NCBI GenBank assembly: GCA_003952965.2 | Contig: CM025849.1 | Coordinates: 6,173,947-6,237,946, forward strand | Direction: 5' to 3' | Origin: Morella rubra | Lineage: Eukaryota > Streptophyta > Magnoliopsida > Fagales > Myricaceae | DNA: 64,000 bases | The notes under the pieces: model-generated | What the model saw: only the letters and a program-made list of their open reading frames with translations | Database searches by the model: none | What the model was told of the DNA's origin: nothing | Shown: one piece after another, positions 8,450 to 20,426 of the stretch | Position numbering within the stretch: the stretch's first letter is position 1 | Layout of the letters: each line of letters starts with the position of its first letter | Position numbers and translations under genes: made by a program

Positions 8450-11400
8450 ATAAGATTCTATCGTAAATATTAATTTTAACCTACATTTTGATATAAGTTT
8501 AAAAGCTAAAATTGAAGTTTTCCCAAATTTCGAGATAGATAATCTTTAATTGAGTCATAAACTAAACTAAGCAAAACTAAATACTCTAAAATTGTTTTGT
8601 GAGTTAGGATGGATCCTTGCAATTTCTGGCAATAAGGGTGTAATTTAAAAATAGATGGGCAAAACAAGTGGATGGTGGTCCCTGCACTATTTATTGCTAT
8701 CCAAAGCTACATTGGCCCTACAACAGGTCTATCTGTTGTATTTATTTCTCTCTAACTTGTATTGATTGTTTTGTGTTAGGTAGATTGTTGTGCTCAATTT
8801 GTTTCTCATCTAATGAAGTTAATTTGCTTAAAAGGAAGTTATCTTGGAAATTGTTTACCCTACAAATGGCAATACATTGAGCTAGTTTTTGGATGGGGGA
8901 TAACTCAAGAATTGAATTTGGAAGAAGTTTAATTTCAAAGAAAGATGCCAATAACACACACATAGCTCTAACTTAAATCAAAATGTTTAAAAGATGTCCA
9001 AACTATAAATCATCACATCTAGCTCTAAAACTATTAAAAATTATCAACACTCACCTGCTATAAAATACAATCATTACTATTATGCCATATAGCCTATTTT
9101 CTGCATATTTCAACTGTCGGATCCTATAATAGGACTAACATTCATGCATTTTGATAGTTTTCAGACTAGATATGACAACTTTAGTAATTTTGACCTCTTT
9201 TGACATTTTGATGTAAGTTAATGGGCTAAAAGTGATGTTTTTCCTAATTTGGTGATAAATATTCTTTAATTGAGTCATAAACTAAACCAAGCAAATTAAA
9301 GTCTCTAACATTGTTTTGTGAGTAATGATGGACCTTCGTAATTCTCGACCGAATATAACAATATAATTTAAGGACAGATGGACAAAATAAGTGGTCTCAC
9401 ACTATTTAATGCTATCCATTTCAAACCTTGTGGGCCCTAAATTAGATCCACATGTTGCATTTTTTTCTCTCTCTAGATTGTACCATGATTGTTTTGAGTT
9501 CTTTGTTTCTGATCTATTGAAGTTCATTTGCTTAAAAGGAAATTATCTTTGAAAATGTTTGTACTGACAGATGGAAATGTATTGTGCTAGGTTTTGGATG
9601 TGGGATAACTCAATAATTGACTTTGGAGGAAGTTTATTTTCAAAGAAAAATGTAAAATAATATACACTTAGCTCTAAAACTTACATTGAAATCTTCTGGA
9701 GGACAATTAAAGGTTACATTGATCCATTAACTTACATCTAAATGTTTAAAAGAGGTCCAAACTATCAAAGTCATCACATTTAACTATAAAACTATCAAAA
9801 TTTATCAACATTCACCTCTTATAAGATCCAAATCATCACTACTATACCACATAGCTTACTTTCTTCATATTTCAACCGTCGGATCCTATGATATAGTGAA
9901 TATTCATGTATTTTGATAGTTTTCAGACAAAATTTGACAACTTTAGTAATTTTGAACTCTTTTGACATTTTGATGTAAGTTTATGGGCTAAAAGTGATGT
10001 TTTCCCTAATTTGGTGACATATATTCTTTAATTGAGTCATAAACTAGACCAAGCAAATTAAAGTCTCTAAAATTGTTTTGTGAGTAATGATGAATCATTG
10101 TAATTCTTGCCCGAATATAACAGTGTAATTTAAGGAGAGATGGACAAAACAAGTGGACCACACACTATTTATTGCTATTCGCTTCAAACTGTGTGGGCCT
10201 TACCTTAGGTCCACATGTTGTACTTTTTTTTCCTTAGCAAACGGTACAAAACCACCTATTATACAGCTTGCTCTAAAATATCAGGGGGGTGTAATCAATA
10301 GAGATACATCCTTCAAGGTTGGCATGAGAGCACCATCAAGCAAGAGAATGGGCTAAGGAGTTAGCTTCTCTTGGCACCCATTAAAAAGCCCACATGGGGA
10401 GAGAAAGCATACGCTGCCAAATGAAAACAACATCCTCTTCAACATGCTGTACTTATTTCTGCCGAAAGGTCCACATGTTATATTTATTTCTCTCTAAATT
10501 GTACCGTGATTATTTAAGTTCTGTATAAATTGTTGTACTTAATTTGTTTTTGATCTATTGAAGTTCATTTGCTTAAAAGGAAATTATCTTTGAAAATGTT
10601 TGTATTGACAAATGGAAATGCATTGAGCTAGTTTTTGGATGTGGGATAACTCAATAATTGAATTTGGAGGAAGTTTTTTTTCAAAGAAAAATGTAAAATA
10701 ACATACAAGCTCTAAAAATTACATCAAAATCTTCTAAGGGACAATTAAAGGTCATATTAATCCATAAATTTACATCAAAATGTTTAAAAGATTTCCCAAC
10801 TATTAAAGTCATCACATGTAGCTATGAAATTATCAAAATGTATTAACATTCACCTCTTATAAGATCGAATCATCACTATTATGCCACATAGCCTACTTTC
10901 TACATATTTCAACCTTCGTATCCTATAATAGGGCGAGCGTTCATACATTTTGATAGTTTTCAGACTAAATGTGATAACTTTAGTAATTTTGACCTCTTTT
11001 GACATTTTGATGTAAGTTTATGGGCTAAAAGTGATGTTTTTCCTAAATTGGTGATAGATTTTCTTTAATTGAGTCATAAACTAAACCAAGCAAATTAAAG
11101 TCTCTAAAATTATTTTGTGAGTTGTGATAGCTAGATACTTTTAATTTCTCGCCTGAATATAACGGTGTAATTTAAGGAGAGATGGACAAAACAAGCAAAC
11201 CTCACACTATATATTGTGATCTGTTTCGAATCATGTGGGACCTAGATTAATTCCAAATGTTGTATCTATTTCTCTCTAAATTGTACCGTGATTGTTTTGT
11301 ATTCTGTATATTGTTGTACTTAATTTGTTTCTGATCTATTGAAGTTTACTTAAAAGGAAATTAAATTGTATATATATTAACAAATGGAAATGTATTGAAC

Positions 11401-12410
11401 TAGTTTTTGGATGTGGAATAACTAAAGAATTGAATTTGGAGAAAGTTTATTTTCAAAGAAAAATGTAAAATAACATACACTTAGCTCTAAAACTTACTTC
11501 AAAATCTTTTGGAGAAAGATTAAATGACACTTTTAGTCCATAAACTTACATCAAAATGTTTAAAAGATGTCCAAACTATCAAAGTCATCACATTTAGCTG
11601 TAAAAGTAATGTTTTTTCCTAATTTGGTGATAGATATTCTTTCATTGAGTCATATAATAAACTAAGCAAATTAAAGTCTCTTAAATTGTTTTGTGAGTTA
11701 TGGCAGATCCTTGTAATTTCTCGCACAGGTATAACGGTGTAATTTAAGGAGAAATGGACAAAACATGTGAACTTCGCACTATTTATTACTATATGTTTTG
11801 AGCTCTGTGGACTCTACAATAGGTTCACATGTTGTATCTATTTTTCGGGGTGAATGTTCATGCATTTTGATAGTTTTGAGACTAAATATGATTAATTTAG
11901 TAATTTTGACCTCTTGTCATATTTTGATGTAAGTTTATGGACTAAAAGTAATGTTTTTTTTTTCTTAATTTGGTGATAGATATTCTTTAATTGAGTCATA
12001 TAATAAACCAAGCAAATTAAAGTCTCTTAAATTGTTTTGTAATTTATGGTGGATCCTTGTAATTTCTCACCTGAATATAACGGTGTAATTTAAGGATAGA
12101 TGGACAAAACATGTGAATCCTATACTATTTATTGCTATATGTTTTGAGCTTTGTGGGCCCTACAATAAGTTCAAATGTTGTATCTATTTTTTTCTAAATT
12201 GTACCGTGATGATTTTGTGTTCAATAGATTGTTGTACTTAATATGTCTATAATCTAATGAAGTTCATTCGCTTAAAAGGAAATTGTCTTCGAAATTATTT
12301 GTAACAAATGGAAATACACTAAACTAGTTTTTGGATTTGGGAATGACACAAAGAATTGAGTTTGGAGGAAGTTTATTTCCAAAGAAAAATGTAAATAACA
12401 TACATGTGTT
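8450..12410. repeat. Irregular tandem array of about 0.7-kb AT-rich repeats with internal hairpins
   Basis: About six copies of one unit are arranged head to tail. The marker TTGTTTTGTGAGT, just after CAAATTAAAGTCTCT, recurs near 8592, 9310, 10072, 11110, 11686 and 12031, so spacings are about 718, 762, 1038, 576 and 345 bp. Other repeated landmarks are GGATAACTCAATAATTGA, ATGTTTAAAAGATGTCCAAA and GGTCCACATGTTGTA. Within most units, a segment beginning CATTAACTTACATC with AAAACTATCAAAAT reappears inverted about 200 bp later, so a unit can fold into a hairpin. The long third interval comes from a separate insertion, and the short last units are internally deleted. There is no coding content. 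Confidence 0.8.
10226..10467. mobile_element. Small insertion within the repeat array with a near-perfect target-site duplication
   Basis: The other array copies read straight through GGTCCACATGTTGTATTT into TTTCTCTCTAAATTG. Here that point is interrupted by about 240 bp of unrelated, less AT-rich sequence. It is bracketed by GGTCCACATGTTGTACTT (10208-10225) and GGTCCACATGTTATATTT (10468-10485). A long imperfect duplication of this kind is typical of LINE or SINE insertion. No protein domain or poly(A) end is clear, so the element class is not determined. Confidence 0.6.
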
Positions 12411-13130
12411 TTTTACCAAATTAATTTCAGGCCTATATCGAAAAATTTAGATACACTGAACTAATTTTTCCAAAACTACATAATTTTTTTCCTTGTTTCT
12501 TTAACATTCGATGAATCTGCAGGAACTAGAATCCCCGGATGGGCCGTTCTTTCAACAAAGAGACAAAAAAACAAGACAAATTCCGTACTATTTTATTATT
12601 AGTGTTTTAGACATGGCAGGCAGGATTTGGACCTAAAGTCAGTGTGGGCTGAGGAGCACCCAAAGATGAGCCCGAATCAGTTTAGGCTTGTCCGCGATGT
12701 TCCTCAAGCTCTCAGTGTGTTCTCAACTTCTTGTGACAAAACGTCGAGGGTTCCATGGGATTAATCTCTCCAAGCCACTTACCCAAAACAAGAATCACAC
12801 CAAAGCAGACCCTGTGTGTGATTTTTGGGACCTCTATGTAAAGAAAGCCATTTGCGGAGGCAGGGATTTTTTTTTTTTTCTTTCTTTCCTGCTATCTTTC
12901 TCTCACGACAAGTTCAAGTAAAAACCAATCAACCAGACTGCTACCAAAGTTGAGAAGACGAAACTTTCATTCGAACCACGAAAATAATATATATTTGGAT
13001 TTATGTTGGGACTGATCTCTTAGTTTTGCTGTTCTTGCTTTGTTTTGCTTTTTGCTAATAAAGTCTGCGTAGTTGATCAAAAAAAAAAAGGAACACATTG
13101 AAAACAAGAGTGAACTTCTTCTTCTTCCTT
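12411..13130. other. Intergenic, possible retroelement tail near 13.0 kb
   Basis: No gene was recognised. The stretch at about 12990-13092 is T/G-rich (GTTTTGCTGTTCTTGCTTTG) and ends in an A run at about 13080-13090, which looks like the 3' tail of a plus-orientation non-LTR element. An open stretch at 12688-12921 matches nothing I know. Confidence 0.3.
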
Positions 13131-14060
13131 TTTTTTTTGGTAAATGATACGATAAAGCGAAATTTTATTGCATATGAACATATCCACCATACAAGATATA
13201 ATAAAGATAAAAAAAACTATAGATCCAAGATAGACTAGATTCTAAAATAAGACTAGTGGGACCAAAATAGACCGACAAACTATAAATACTTCGTACTGGG
13301 CAAACAGAGTGGGTCGTAAAAAACGGTAGACGATAGCTACCGAAACCAATTAAGAGTTAGCCTGGGAGCTAAGAACAATGGCAACCTCAAGTCAACACAA
13401 CAACAAGGGCCGGCAAAGCTACTAAGTGGCTAGAAAGCCCCAGCTCCCCTCCCCCCCCCCCCCCCCCCGAAAATGTAAAAGACAAATTTACCCAACTAGC
13501 CAAAATAAGCTAAACAACTTATACAGGAAAAAGCAGCTATACAATAAGAGCTCGTAAAAAATTACTAGAGGCGTGCGATTCACGCACGACCGGGAGGACG
13601 TTGGACTAGAGCAAATTGGTGCAGTAGGGGGCTACTTGATTTGTCCAGGGGAGCGGTGCCTCCGAAGACTGCCAAAAACAACCCTTGCATGGAGAAAACT
13701 GGTCGGGTGCGTGGGGGCACGTGCAGCGTCACGCAGTGGCAGACAACAATGGGCTGGTGCGGAAAAGACCGGCGGAAGGAACTGAGGTGATGAGTTAGAA
13801 CGTGGCTTCTAGGAGTCAACAAAATTGCTGGGATCTAGCCTCTTTCTCTTCGAGCAAAAACCTACAAAGAGAGATAGAAAACGAGAAAAAATGGCAGATT
13901 CCGGTCACAAGAGACTATGTCGGGACAAGAGAAGGGACGAGAGCTCCTCCCGCTTCCAGAAAAAAAACAAAGGGGAGAAAAGTTGGGCGGGAGGTTTAAG
14001 GGTGTTCTAGAAACCAATATCGAACCCGCTAGCCTATTATGTTACAATTTTATTATCAAC
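13131..14060 (-). mobile_element. Probable retroelement fragment, minus orientation, with a C18 tract
   Basis: The segment starts with a T run (13131-13139), followed by sequence whose complement reads CAATAAAATTTCGC, so it looks like a minus-strand element ending in poly(A). It is more GC-rich than its surroundings and includes a homopolymer of 18 C at 13451-13468. The right end is uncertain. The short open frames in it (13573-14010) show no recognisable domain. Identification rests on the tail only. Confidence 0.3.
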
Positions 14061-17000
14061 TAGTGTTGGAAAAACATGTTCCCCAATTGAGTATCAAGCT
14101 TGCTCATACAAAAATATAATAGAGATAGAGAATTGAGTTTAATATTTTTTTTGTCTTCTTCTGCAGACAAGTCGAACCTGCTTCTATGATTCCTAGAATT
14201 ATTTTTAAGTTTGCATCTCCCAAAGAGATAAAAATATGACAAGCGAAAATAGTGAACATTCTTGCAACATCCCTTATCCTCCATGTTCTGGGCAACCAAG
14301 TGGAGCTTGAAGAATCGCTGGCATGATAATTGAATGGTCCTGCTACAAATTATTTTCTTGCCGGGTGTGCTGAGCTCGACAAGCATGATCTTGAACAATT
14401 GGCCCTATAATTATTGGCTCTTCTACACTTTTCAATGGACTTCTGGGAAAAAAAAAAATTTCCTTGGATAATTCCCCCACAATCCTAGATAATTTCCGCC
14501 CCAAGAAAATGGAAACTCTGCATTAACTGACTCTTCCCTCCTCACCAACCGTCCAACCCTATTCATTCCTCCACGGTAGTTCCACATGCGATATTCCCTT
14601 TCGCACAAAGGAATATATAGGATTTATGATTAATTGTTTCCTTGTCTGAATTAAATGAGAATTCGCACGCGGAAATATCACAGACTTCAAACATGAACTT
14701 TGCACCAAGCCAGTAAAATTTAAACGCTGCAGAAAAGAAAAATTAAAACAAACACTAATATTGTTGTAATAATTACTCTATTAATTATTTCATCTTGTAT
14801 TAAGTACGGTATAGCCTTTTGGAACGAAATTCCCTGTGAGAACTCTTTTAATCTCGATTAATCTCTTTGACATGAATAATCCTGTCCCCTGATAAATCCC
14901 TTGGGAGTCAGCGTCAGAATTGAGGTTAATTATGAGCTATGCTTTTCCAACCATACATGAATGTAGGCTGCAGTTGGGGTGTTAGTTAGAAGGACCCAAC
15001 TTCTTGATATGCTAATTAATTGTGCCTTGTTTCTCTCTTTCTTGAATAACCAAGTGTCCAGCGACTAATCTGAGATCTGTGTAGTCCTGTCCTCTTACAA
15101 AAACTGGATAATTACAGGTCAATGGCCTTGAGGGTAGCCTCAAAAAATTGATAACACCTAAAAAGTTTTGACCTTGAGACTTTAGAGAGAGCAAACCCCG
15201 TAGTCCTAATCCATAATCACAAGACCAAACACTTGAAGTTTCTACATAAGTTTAAATCTCTTTTAATTTACTTAATACTTGATTAAAGGATGAGTTTCTA
15301 GAATATACTATTTCTTCTACAGGTTTCCTCTCCTTACCAAAAGAAAAGCAAATGTTCCTGTCAATGCGTTTATTTATGTAAGAGATTCCTGGAAGACATC
15401 TTAGGGAATGATGTGTATAAGTGGCTGTCTTCGTAATCTCTTTTGAAAAATTCCCCCTTGCTTCGTAAATTGTTCCTTAAAGCCATGGTTAAGCACTCAA
15501 TCACACCAGAGTCAACGCAGCATGTGCAATGCCTTGAGCCAATCATGAATCTGGTAGAAGCCAGACAAACCAGTTCAGTTACAACCATTTTTGTGCACAA
15601 AAACCCCATCATTTGGAAGACATCATGATCTCGAGATTTCGACACAAGGATCTCTTCATTGCATTTGCACGAGCACCAGATGCTTCTACATTTCCGTAAG
15701 CAATTTTATTCAGATATGGTCCTGTTCCAGTGGTATAATTCGGACCCTGAAATAGGCTGGATATATAAGCATATATATCTATATATGTATATGTACGTAA
15801 CTGTGTAACTCAAAACACAAATTTAGAAGAACATATAGTGCTGCATATTAATGTATATATTTCTTTTTGGAGAATCCTCGTATAATTCCTCTCCTGATAT
15901 CATGAACTCGGCCTGTGGCAGCAGGGTGAGCCAAAGCTTCAACTTCGCCGCACTTCAAGTTGAATGGAAACTTCCCAGAACGACGCAAACTTTCCTCATG
16001 GAATTACTGCGTACGGACAGCCTGCCAAATGAACAACCAACTCGAAAACGAAATGACATCTTCCTAATCGGGTGAGTGACTTTACAACAGATTCTTCACT
16101 GAAGGACGTAACCTAAACCAGCAGCAGAAACAACTGAAAAATTCAAAACTAGTTTGTAGTTTTCTTGGTGTCTCAAAGGACGATTAACTAGGCTGCCCTG
16201 CCTATGCAGAGGTTATCCTGTTTCCTAGTTGGTTTTTTGCGACAGAGACTTTGCAGAAGTACCAATTATGTTTATCTCTTTGTTTTCAAGAGTACTCTTA
16301 CCATATAAACAGTCTACAGAGAGCTCGTCCTCTGACATTAGCTTTCAATGTAATATTTGTAGCTTTCTATTCAACAATATTGCTAAAGTATCTGTAATGA
16401 TCTATCTCTCTGATATAATATCAGGCTCCACCATATTTCTGGCTGTACTCTCCAAGAGATTCTTCACTATTTGGCGAGCTAAATATCGTAGGCCTCTTAA
16501 GTCACCCTCCTAGCTAGTGGTACCAAAGTGGTTTCGTGCACGGTACACGCCTAGATTAACAAATTAAAAAAAAAAGCCAACAAAAAAACAGGAGGTTTCG
16601 TGTACCACCACGAGAGAGAAACATACATGTGAACATTGTACGAGAACATATATATCTACCATCAAGAACAAACATATCTTCGAATTATGCTTGTATGACA
16701 TATAAAGTGTGATATCCTGAATTTCACACAAAATGGAAGAAGAAAAAGAACGGGAGATGACAAGTCCCACATCGAAACTTCATCAAGAACATACATATCT
16801 TCCAATTATATATTGTATGTCAATAAGGTGTGATACCTGAATTCCACGTAAAATGAAAAAAGAAAAAGAACGAGAGATGACGAGTCCCGCATCGAGACTT
16901 CAGACTAAGGCTGCCGCGTCCCAACAACAAGCTCCTAGACGAAATAAAAAGCGTCTTTGTAAAAGTTTGAGGACAACAATGAATAAATGTGTGACTATTG

Positions 17001-18401
17001 GCCTGAATCTTTCTTTCCTTTTGTCTTTGAACCTCTTGCGTACGTATTGAGCAGCAGAAACCAAAAAAAATCCACATGGTAAAACATAGAGGGTTACGTA
17101 GCTTTTTTGTAATGCGGTCATGATGGCATGTAGAACAAAAGTAGATCAGAAGCAAGTACCCATAATAAATATTTTTGCTTAGAAAAAAAAAAAGTACCCA
17201 TAATAAATGAGAGGCCAAGCTCTGGGGTCTCAGACTCTCAGTCTTCCCCCCGTCATAAATATTTGGGCAAGGACAAGGTGTTTGATTCAACCGTTCCCTC
17301 TTTAATCACTGATCACATGAATTTTGCCTCTCTATCATTCCTTCTATTGAGGGGTGTTTTTTTTTTTTTTTTTTGTAATTAAATTGAGAGTGATCTGCTT
17401 TCTACTTTGCAGAACATCAACTTTGGAAAACCCCCAATTCATGTCTCTTTAAAATTGGGAGCTAAAGAGACTGATCAACACTCCAAGGGCAATTGGTAGA
17501 ATACTCCGCAGTATGACATAAATGGAATATATGGGTTTAAGATGTCTTAACTTCAAGTCATTTTGTTGCTTTTATCATCCAAACAAAATTATTATTGCAC
17601 CTTCCCATGGTTTATAGTCCTAAATTTTTCAATATTGGGCCGTTTAACATTTCTTCTTTCCACTCTTTAACACTAGCTTTCTGATCTTATGTTCCTCAGA
17701 TATAACTAAGTGATCCCTTTGAACCAATTCTCTACACCAAACAGAGTAGGTCGGCATTGGCATGGAGGTTAGGCGGGCACCTGATACTAGAACTAATTAT
17801 TGTAAAGATAAATTGTATAAAGTCATGAAAAGTGGCGGTTGTAATTTAAATAAACAAATCTAACATTCTAAACTTGGCCACATCATTTTAATGAAGTGTG
17901 AGATAAAATTAAGCTGTTGAGCAGCTTAATTATAAAAAGTACATGAGAAACGAGGATGACGCAAAAAAATCAGCCATAACAAGAGCTTTACAAAGTCAAT
18001 ATAACAAATCGACAGCTGCTTCAACTTGTCATATTAAATGTATTTACATGTTAGATTGCAAATAAATGATGTAAGCTGGTGACAATTACTATAAAATTAG
18101 CTTTCTTCTATACTTAAAAATTGGCCATTTTGAAAAATTAAGCATGTTTTTTTTTTTCAGTTGGTGTGAGTGGGCATTAAATACCATTAAATTCTCCAAA
18201 CCTACAACTCAATACACACAAGGAAGGCCCTACCAGTCCCATTTCCTCCACCTCCCCTCACTTCCTATCACCTGTCCTTTTTAAGTATTACACTGAAACC
18301 CGCTCTGATCGCATTAAAAACAACCCCTCTGGGGAACAGATGCATTCACAATCCTAAAACCAATATCCAAGCCCACTTCTCTGCAAGCTGTTCCAGATCC
18401 G
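14061..18401. other. Gene-poor interval, possible decayed gene fragments
   Basis: About 4.3 kb without a convincing gene. On the minus strand several short open pieces look more protein-like than chance: LVELSTPGKKIICSRT at about 14340-14390, NVEASGARANAMKRS near 15660-15700, and LRGLRYLARQIVKNLLEST near 16430-16490. In-frame stops break them and I could not assign a family. A dispersed-repeat-like segment lies at about 15045-15220, a T-rich tract at 17358-17376, and a 121-bp tandem duplication at 16660-16902. Sequence just before 18402 should be the OVATE gene promoter and leader. Confidence 0.35.
16660..16902. repeat. 121-bp tandem duplication, LTR-like
   Basis: Two direct copies begin CATCAAGAACA at 16660 and 16781. 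Each continues through CATATCTTC, GTGTGATA, CTGAATT, an AGAAAAAGAACG block and AGTCCCACATCGA (AGTCCCGCATCGA in the second). They differ at many positions, so the duplication is not recent. The GTGTGATA and AGTCCCACATCG elements are common in short plant LTRs, so these may be partial LTR copies. Confidence 0.6.
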
Positions 18402-19079
18402 ATGGGGAAGAACATGAAGCTGCCTTCTCTTTTCAAGAACAAAGAAACAAAGCAGCCATGGCAATGGCCCTCATGTAAGAACCCCAAGACTTTTTCTTTC
18501 CGAGCTGGAGATGACATGTTCAAGACAGTGAACTCTGTTTTCTTTGATCCCAACATTGATGGGGTGGAAACACCCGAGTCTTGGTTCACAAACTCTTCAG
18601 AGTGTGCAAGCTACTCGACCGAGTCGGAGGACTTCGATGGGGAATCACTGGAGACGGTGGTACGCGGTGCGAGGTCGGAGAGGCTGTTTTTCGAGCCTGG
18701 TGACACAAGCTCGATCTTAGAGAAGGCGAAAGATGGCACTGGGGCTCCGTTTAAAGAGAGCGTAGTGCTAGCGATGGAGTCGGAGGATCCATACATTGAT
18801 TTCAGGAGGTCAATGGAGGAGATGGTGGAGTCTCTCGGACTGAAAGATTGGGAGTGCTTGGAGGAGTTGTTGGGTTGGTATTTGAGGGTGAACGGGAAGA
18901 AGAATCATGGATTTATAGTCGGAGCCTTTGTGGATCTGCTCGTTGGTCTTGCTGCCAGTAATTCATGTTCTGATTCTACTTCTTATTGTTCTGCTGTTTC
19001 TTCCTTTTCTTCCTCTCCATTATCTTCGTCTGAGGATCATAATGAGATTGAGGAGGTAGAGAAGATGGTAATTTCTTAG
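18402..19079 (+). CDS. OFP13: OVATE family protein (OFP13-like)
   Basis: An intronless gene for a 225-residue OVATE family transcriptional co-repressor. These nuclear or cytoplasmic proteins bind TALE homeodomain factors (KNOX, BELL) and TRM proteins and influence growth, secondary walls and organ shape. The N terminus (MGKNMKLPSLFK, then QPWQWPSCKNPKTFSFR) matches the usual OFP opening. Residues 58-79 are the TPESWFTNSSECASYSTESE type of Ser-rich segment. The OVATE domain is at about residues 121-183: MESEDPYIDFRRSMEEMVES, then LKDWECLEELLGWYLRVNGK, then HGFIVGAFVDLL. The C-terminal tail is Ser-rich and then acidic. It most resembles the OFP13/15/16/18 group. Assignment to OFP13 is helped by the PPR4-like gene nearby, since I recall At5g04820 (OFP13) lying next to PPR4. 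The subgroup call is therefore less sure than the family. Confidence 0.93.
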   Translation: MGKNMKLPSLFKNKETKQPWQWPSCKNPKTFSFRAGDDMFKTVNSVFFDPNIDGVETPESWFTNSSECASYSTESEDFDGESLETVVRGARSERLFFEPGDTSSILEKAKDGTGAPFKESVVLAMESEDPYIDFRRSMEEMVESLGLKDWECLEELLGWYLRVNGKKNHGFIVGAFVDLLVGLAASNSCSDSTSYCSAVSSFSSSPLSSSEDHNEIEEVEKMVIS

Positions 19080-19900
19080 CTTTAAATGTATCACTATTTG
19101 TTCATATTAGTAGGTCACTATATGTTCAGATATCAATGCTCTCCCTCCTGAGATTTATTACTCATAAATGTATCAATCCAAATTGTCACTGGAAAAAGTA
19201 GCTCAAAGTCATAAGATCATTAGGTGCCATGGAAAGGTAGCTCTTAGGTAGGTCTAATCTCCCTCTTAAACAATTACATTGAAACAGGAAAAGATCACTG
19301 ACCCTTCTTTTTCTTCTCTGTCCTGGAATGGGGAGCACCCGAGTGAGTAAAAGAATGTAAAAGCCAGATTACTCTGTATAGAAACAGGGCCATATTAAAT
19401 GGAGATTTGACCACCAATGAAGCAAACAGACCATAGATGGTGATTTTCAAAGCTCTAATTCAAACAAGCAGGAATAGCTCCACCGCAAAATCTGGTAAGC
19501 TGGTGAAAGGATCTGAAGCCCACAGGCGAGGCTTCCGCTTTCCAAGCTGTGTCACATGCTGTTTCTCCTTACAGTACGGCGTTTGTGACTCTGTTGAAGT
19601 AAACAGATCCCTGTTCAATTGTGACTCTAGAGCCTCTGAACGTCCGCAGAATGTGGTGCAGTTTTTCTTATTTTGAAGGGACTGAAATGTGCAGCACAAT
19701 ATTGGTAGCTGCACCTGACTATTAGAGGAGAGTGACAACAAAAGATTCCACTCATTAAGGAGTGACCACTTTTCCTTCAGAATTTCGTCTTCCATTGTTC
19801 AATTCACCAAGAGTTTAGTTGTGCCAAAGAAAAAAAAAACTGTGTGGTAGGTACAAAAAAAAAAAAAAAAATCACTTTGCTGTCACAAAGTATCAAAACA
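19080..19900. other. OFP 3' region, no further gene called
   Basis: Downstream untranslated and intergenic sequence. A minus-strand open frame of 111 codons (19460-19795, ending SLPDFAVELFLLV) is present. I do not recognise it, and it has no supporting splice or domain signal. It could be a small gene, but I rate this as unlikely. A and T runs lie near 19830-19870. Confidence 0.35.
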
Positions 19901-20426
19901 ATCTTATAACTACCACATTTGACATATCGAGCCTTAGACTTTCAAAATCAATCGCCCTGAAATAAAATTCAAAGGTTAAAATCGTGTTATACGGCTAATT
20001 TTTAACACGTGTGATACAATTTTGACGGTTGGATCTTTTTTAAGGACCTAAATTGATAAAATTTGGTAATTTTAGAATTAAATGTGTCAAAAGTGATAGT
20101 TGAGATCCTAATAAATTAAACATTATCTTATACTTACATATACCAAATGTCATGATCCAAGAGATCTTATAACTACCACATTTGACATATCGAGCCTTAG
20201 ACTTTCAAAATCAATCGCCCTGAAATAAAATTCGAAGGTTAAAATCGTGTTACACGGCTAATTTTTAACACGTGTGATACAATTTTGACGGTTGGATCTT
20301 TTTTAAGGACCTAAATTGATAAAATTTGGTAATTTTAGAATTAAATGTGTCAAAAGTGATAGTTGAGATCCTAATAAATTAAACATTATCTTATACTTAC
20401 ATATACCAAATGTCATGATCCAAGAG
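19901..20426. repeat. 263-bp tandem duplication of a foldback (MITE-like) unit
   Basis: Two head-to-tail copies, 19901-20163 and 20164-20426, begin ATCTTATAACTACCACATTT and end ATGATCCAAGAG. By eye they differ at only two positions (TTCAAAGG against TTCGAAGG, and GTTATACGG against GTTACACGG), so the duplication is recent. Each unit carries loosely inverted ends (ATCTTATAACTACCAC, with the complement of GTGATAGTTGAGATCC) and an internal GACGGTTGGATC. It resembles a small non-autonomous transposon that was duplicated after insertion. Confidence 0.9.

Noticed and set aside
15655..15690. TGCATTTGCAC stretch resembling the start of miR530
   Set aside because: Only the first eleven bases agree and no complementary arm is nearby.
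17000..17290. Minus-strand open frame of 156 codons at 16820-17290
   Set aside because: Low-complexity Phe/Leu and Ser runs read through homopolymers and a repeated LTR-like unit, with no domain.
19460..19795. Minus-strand 111-codon frame downstream of OFP as a small gene
   Set aside because: No family recognised, no splice or conservation evidence; left as a note in the intergenic entry.
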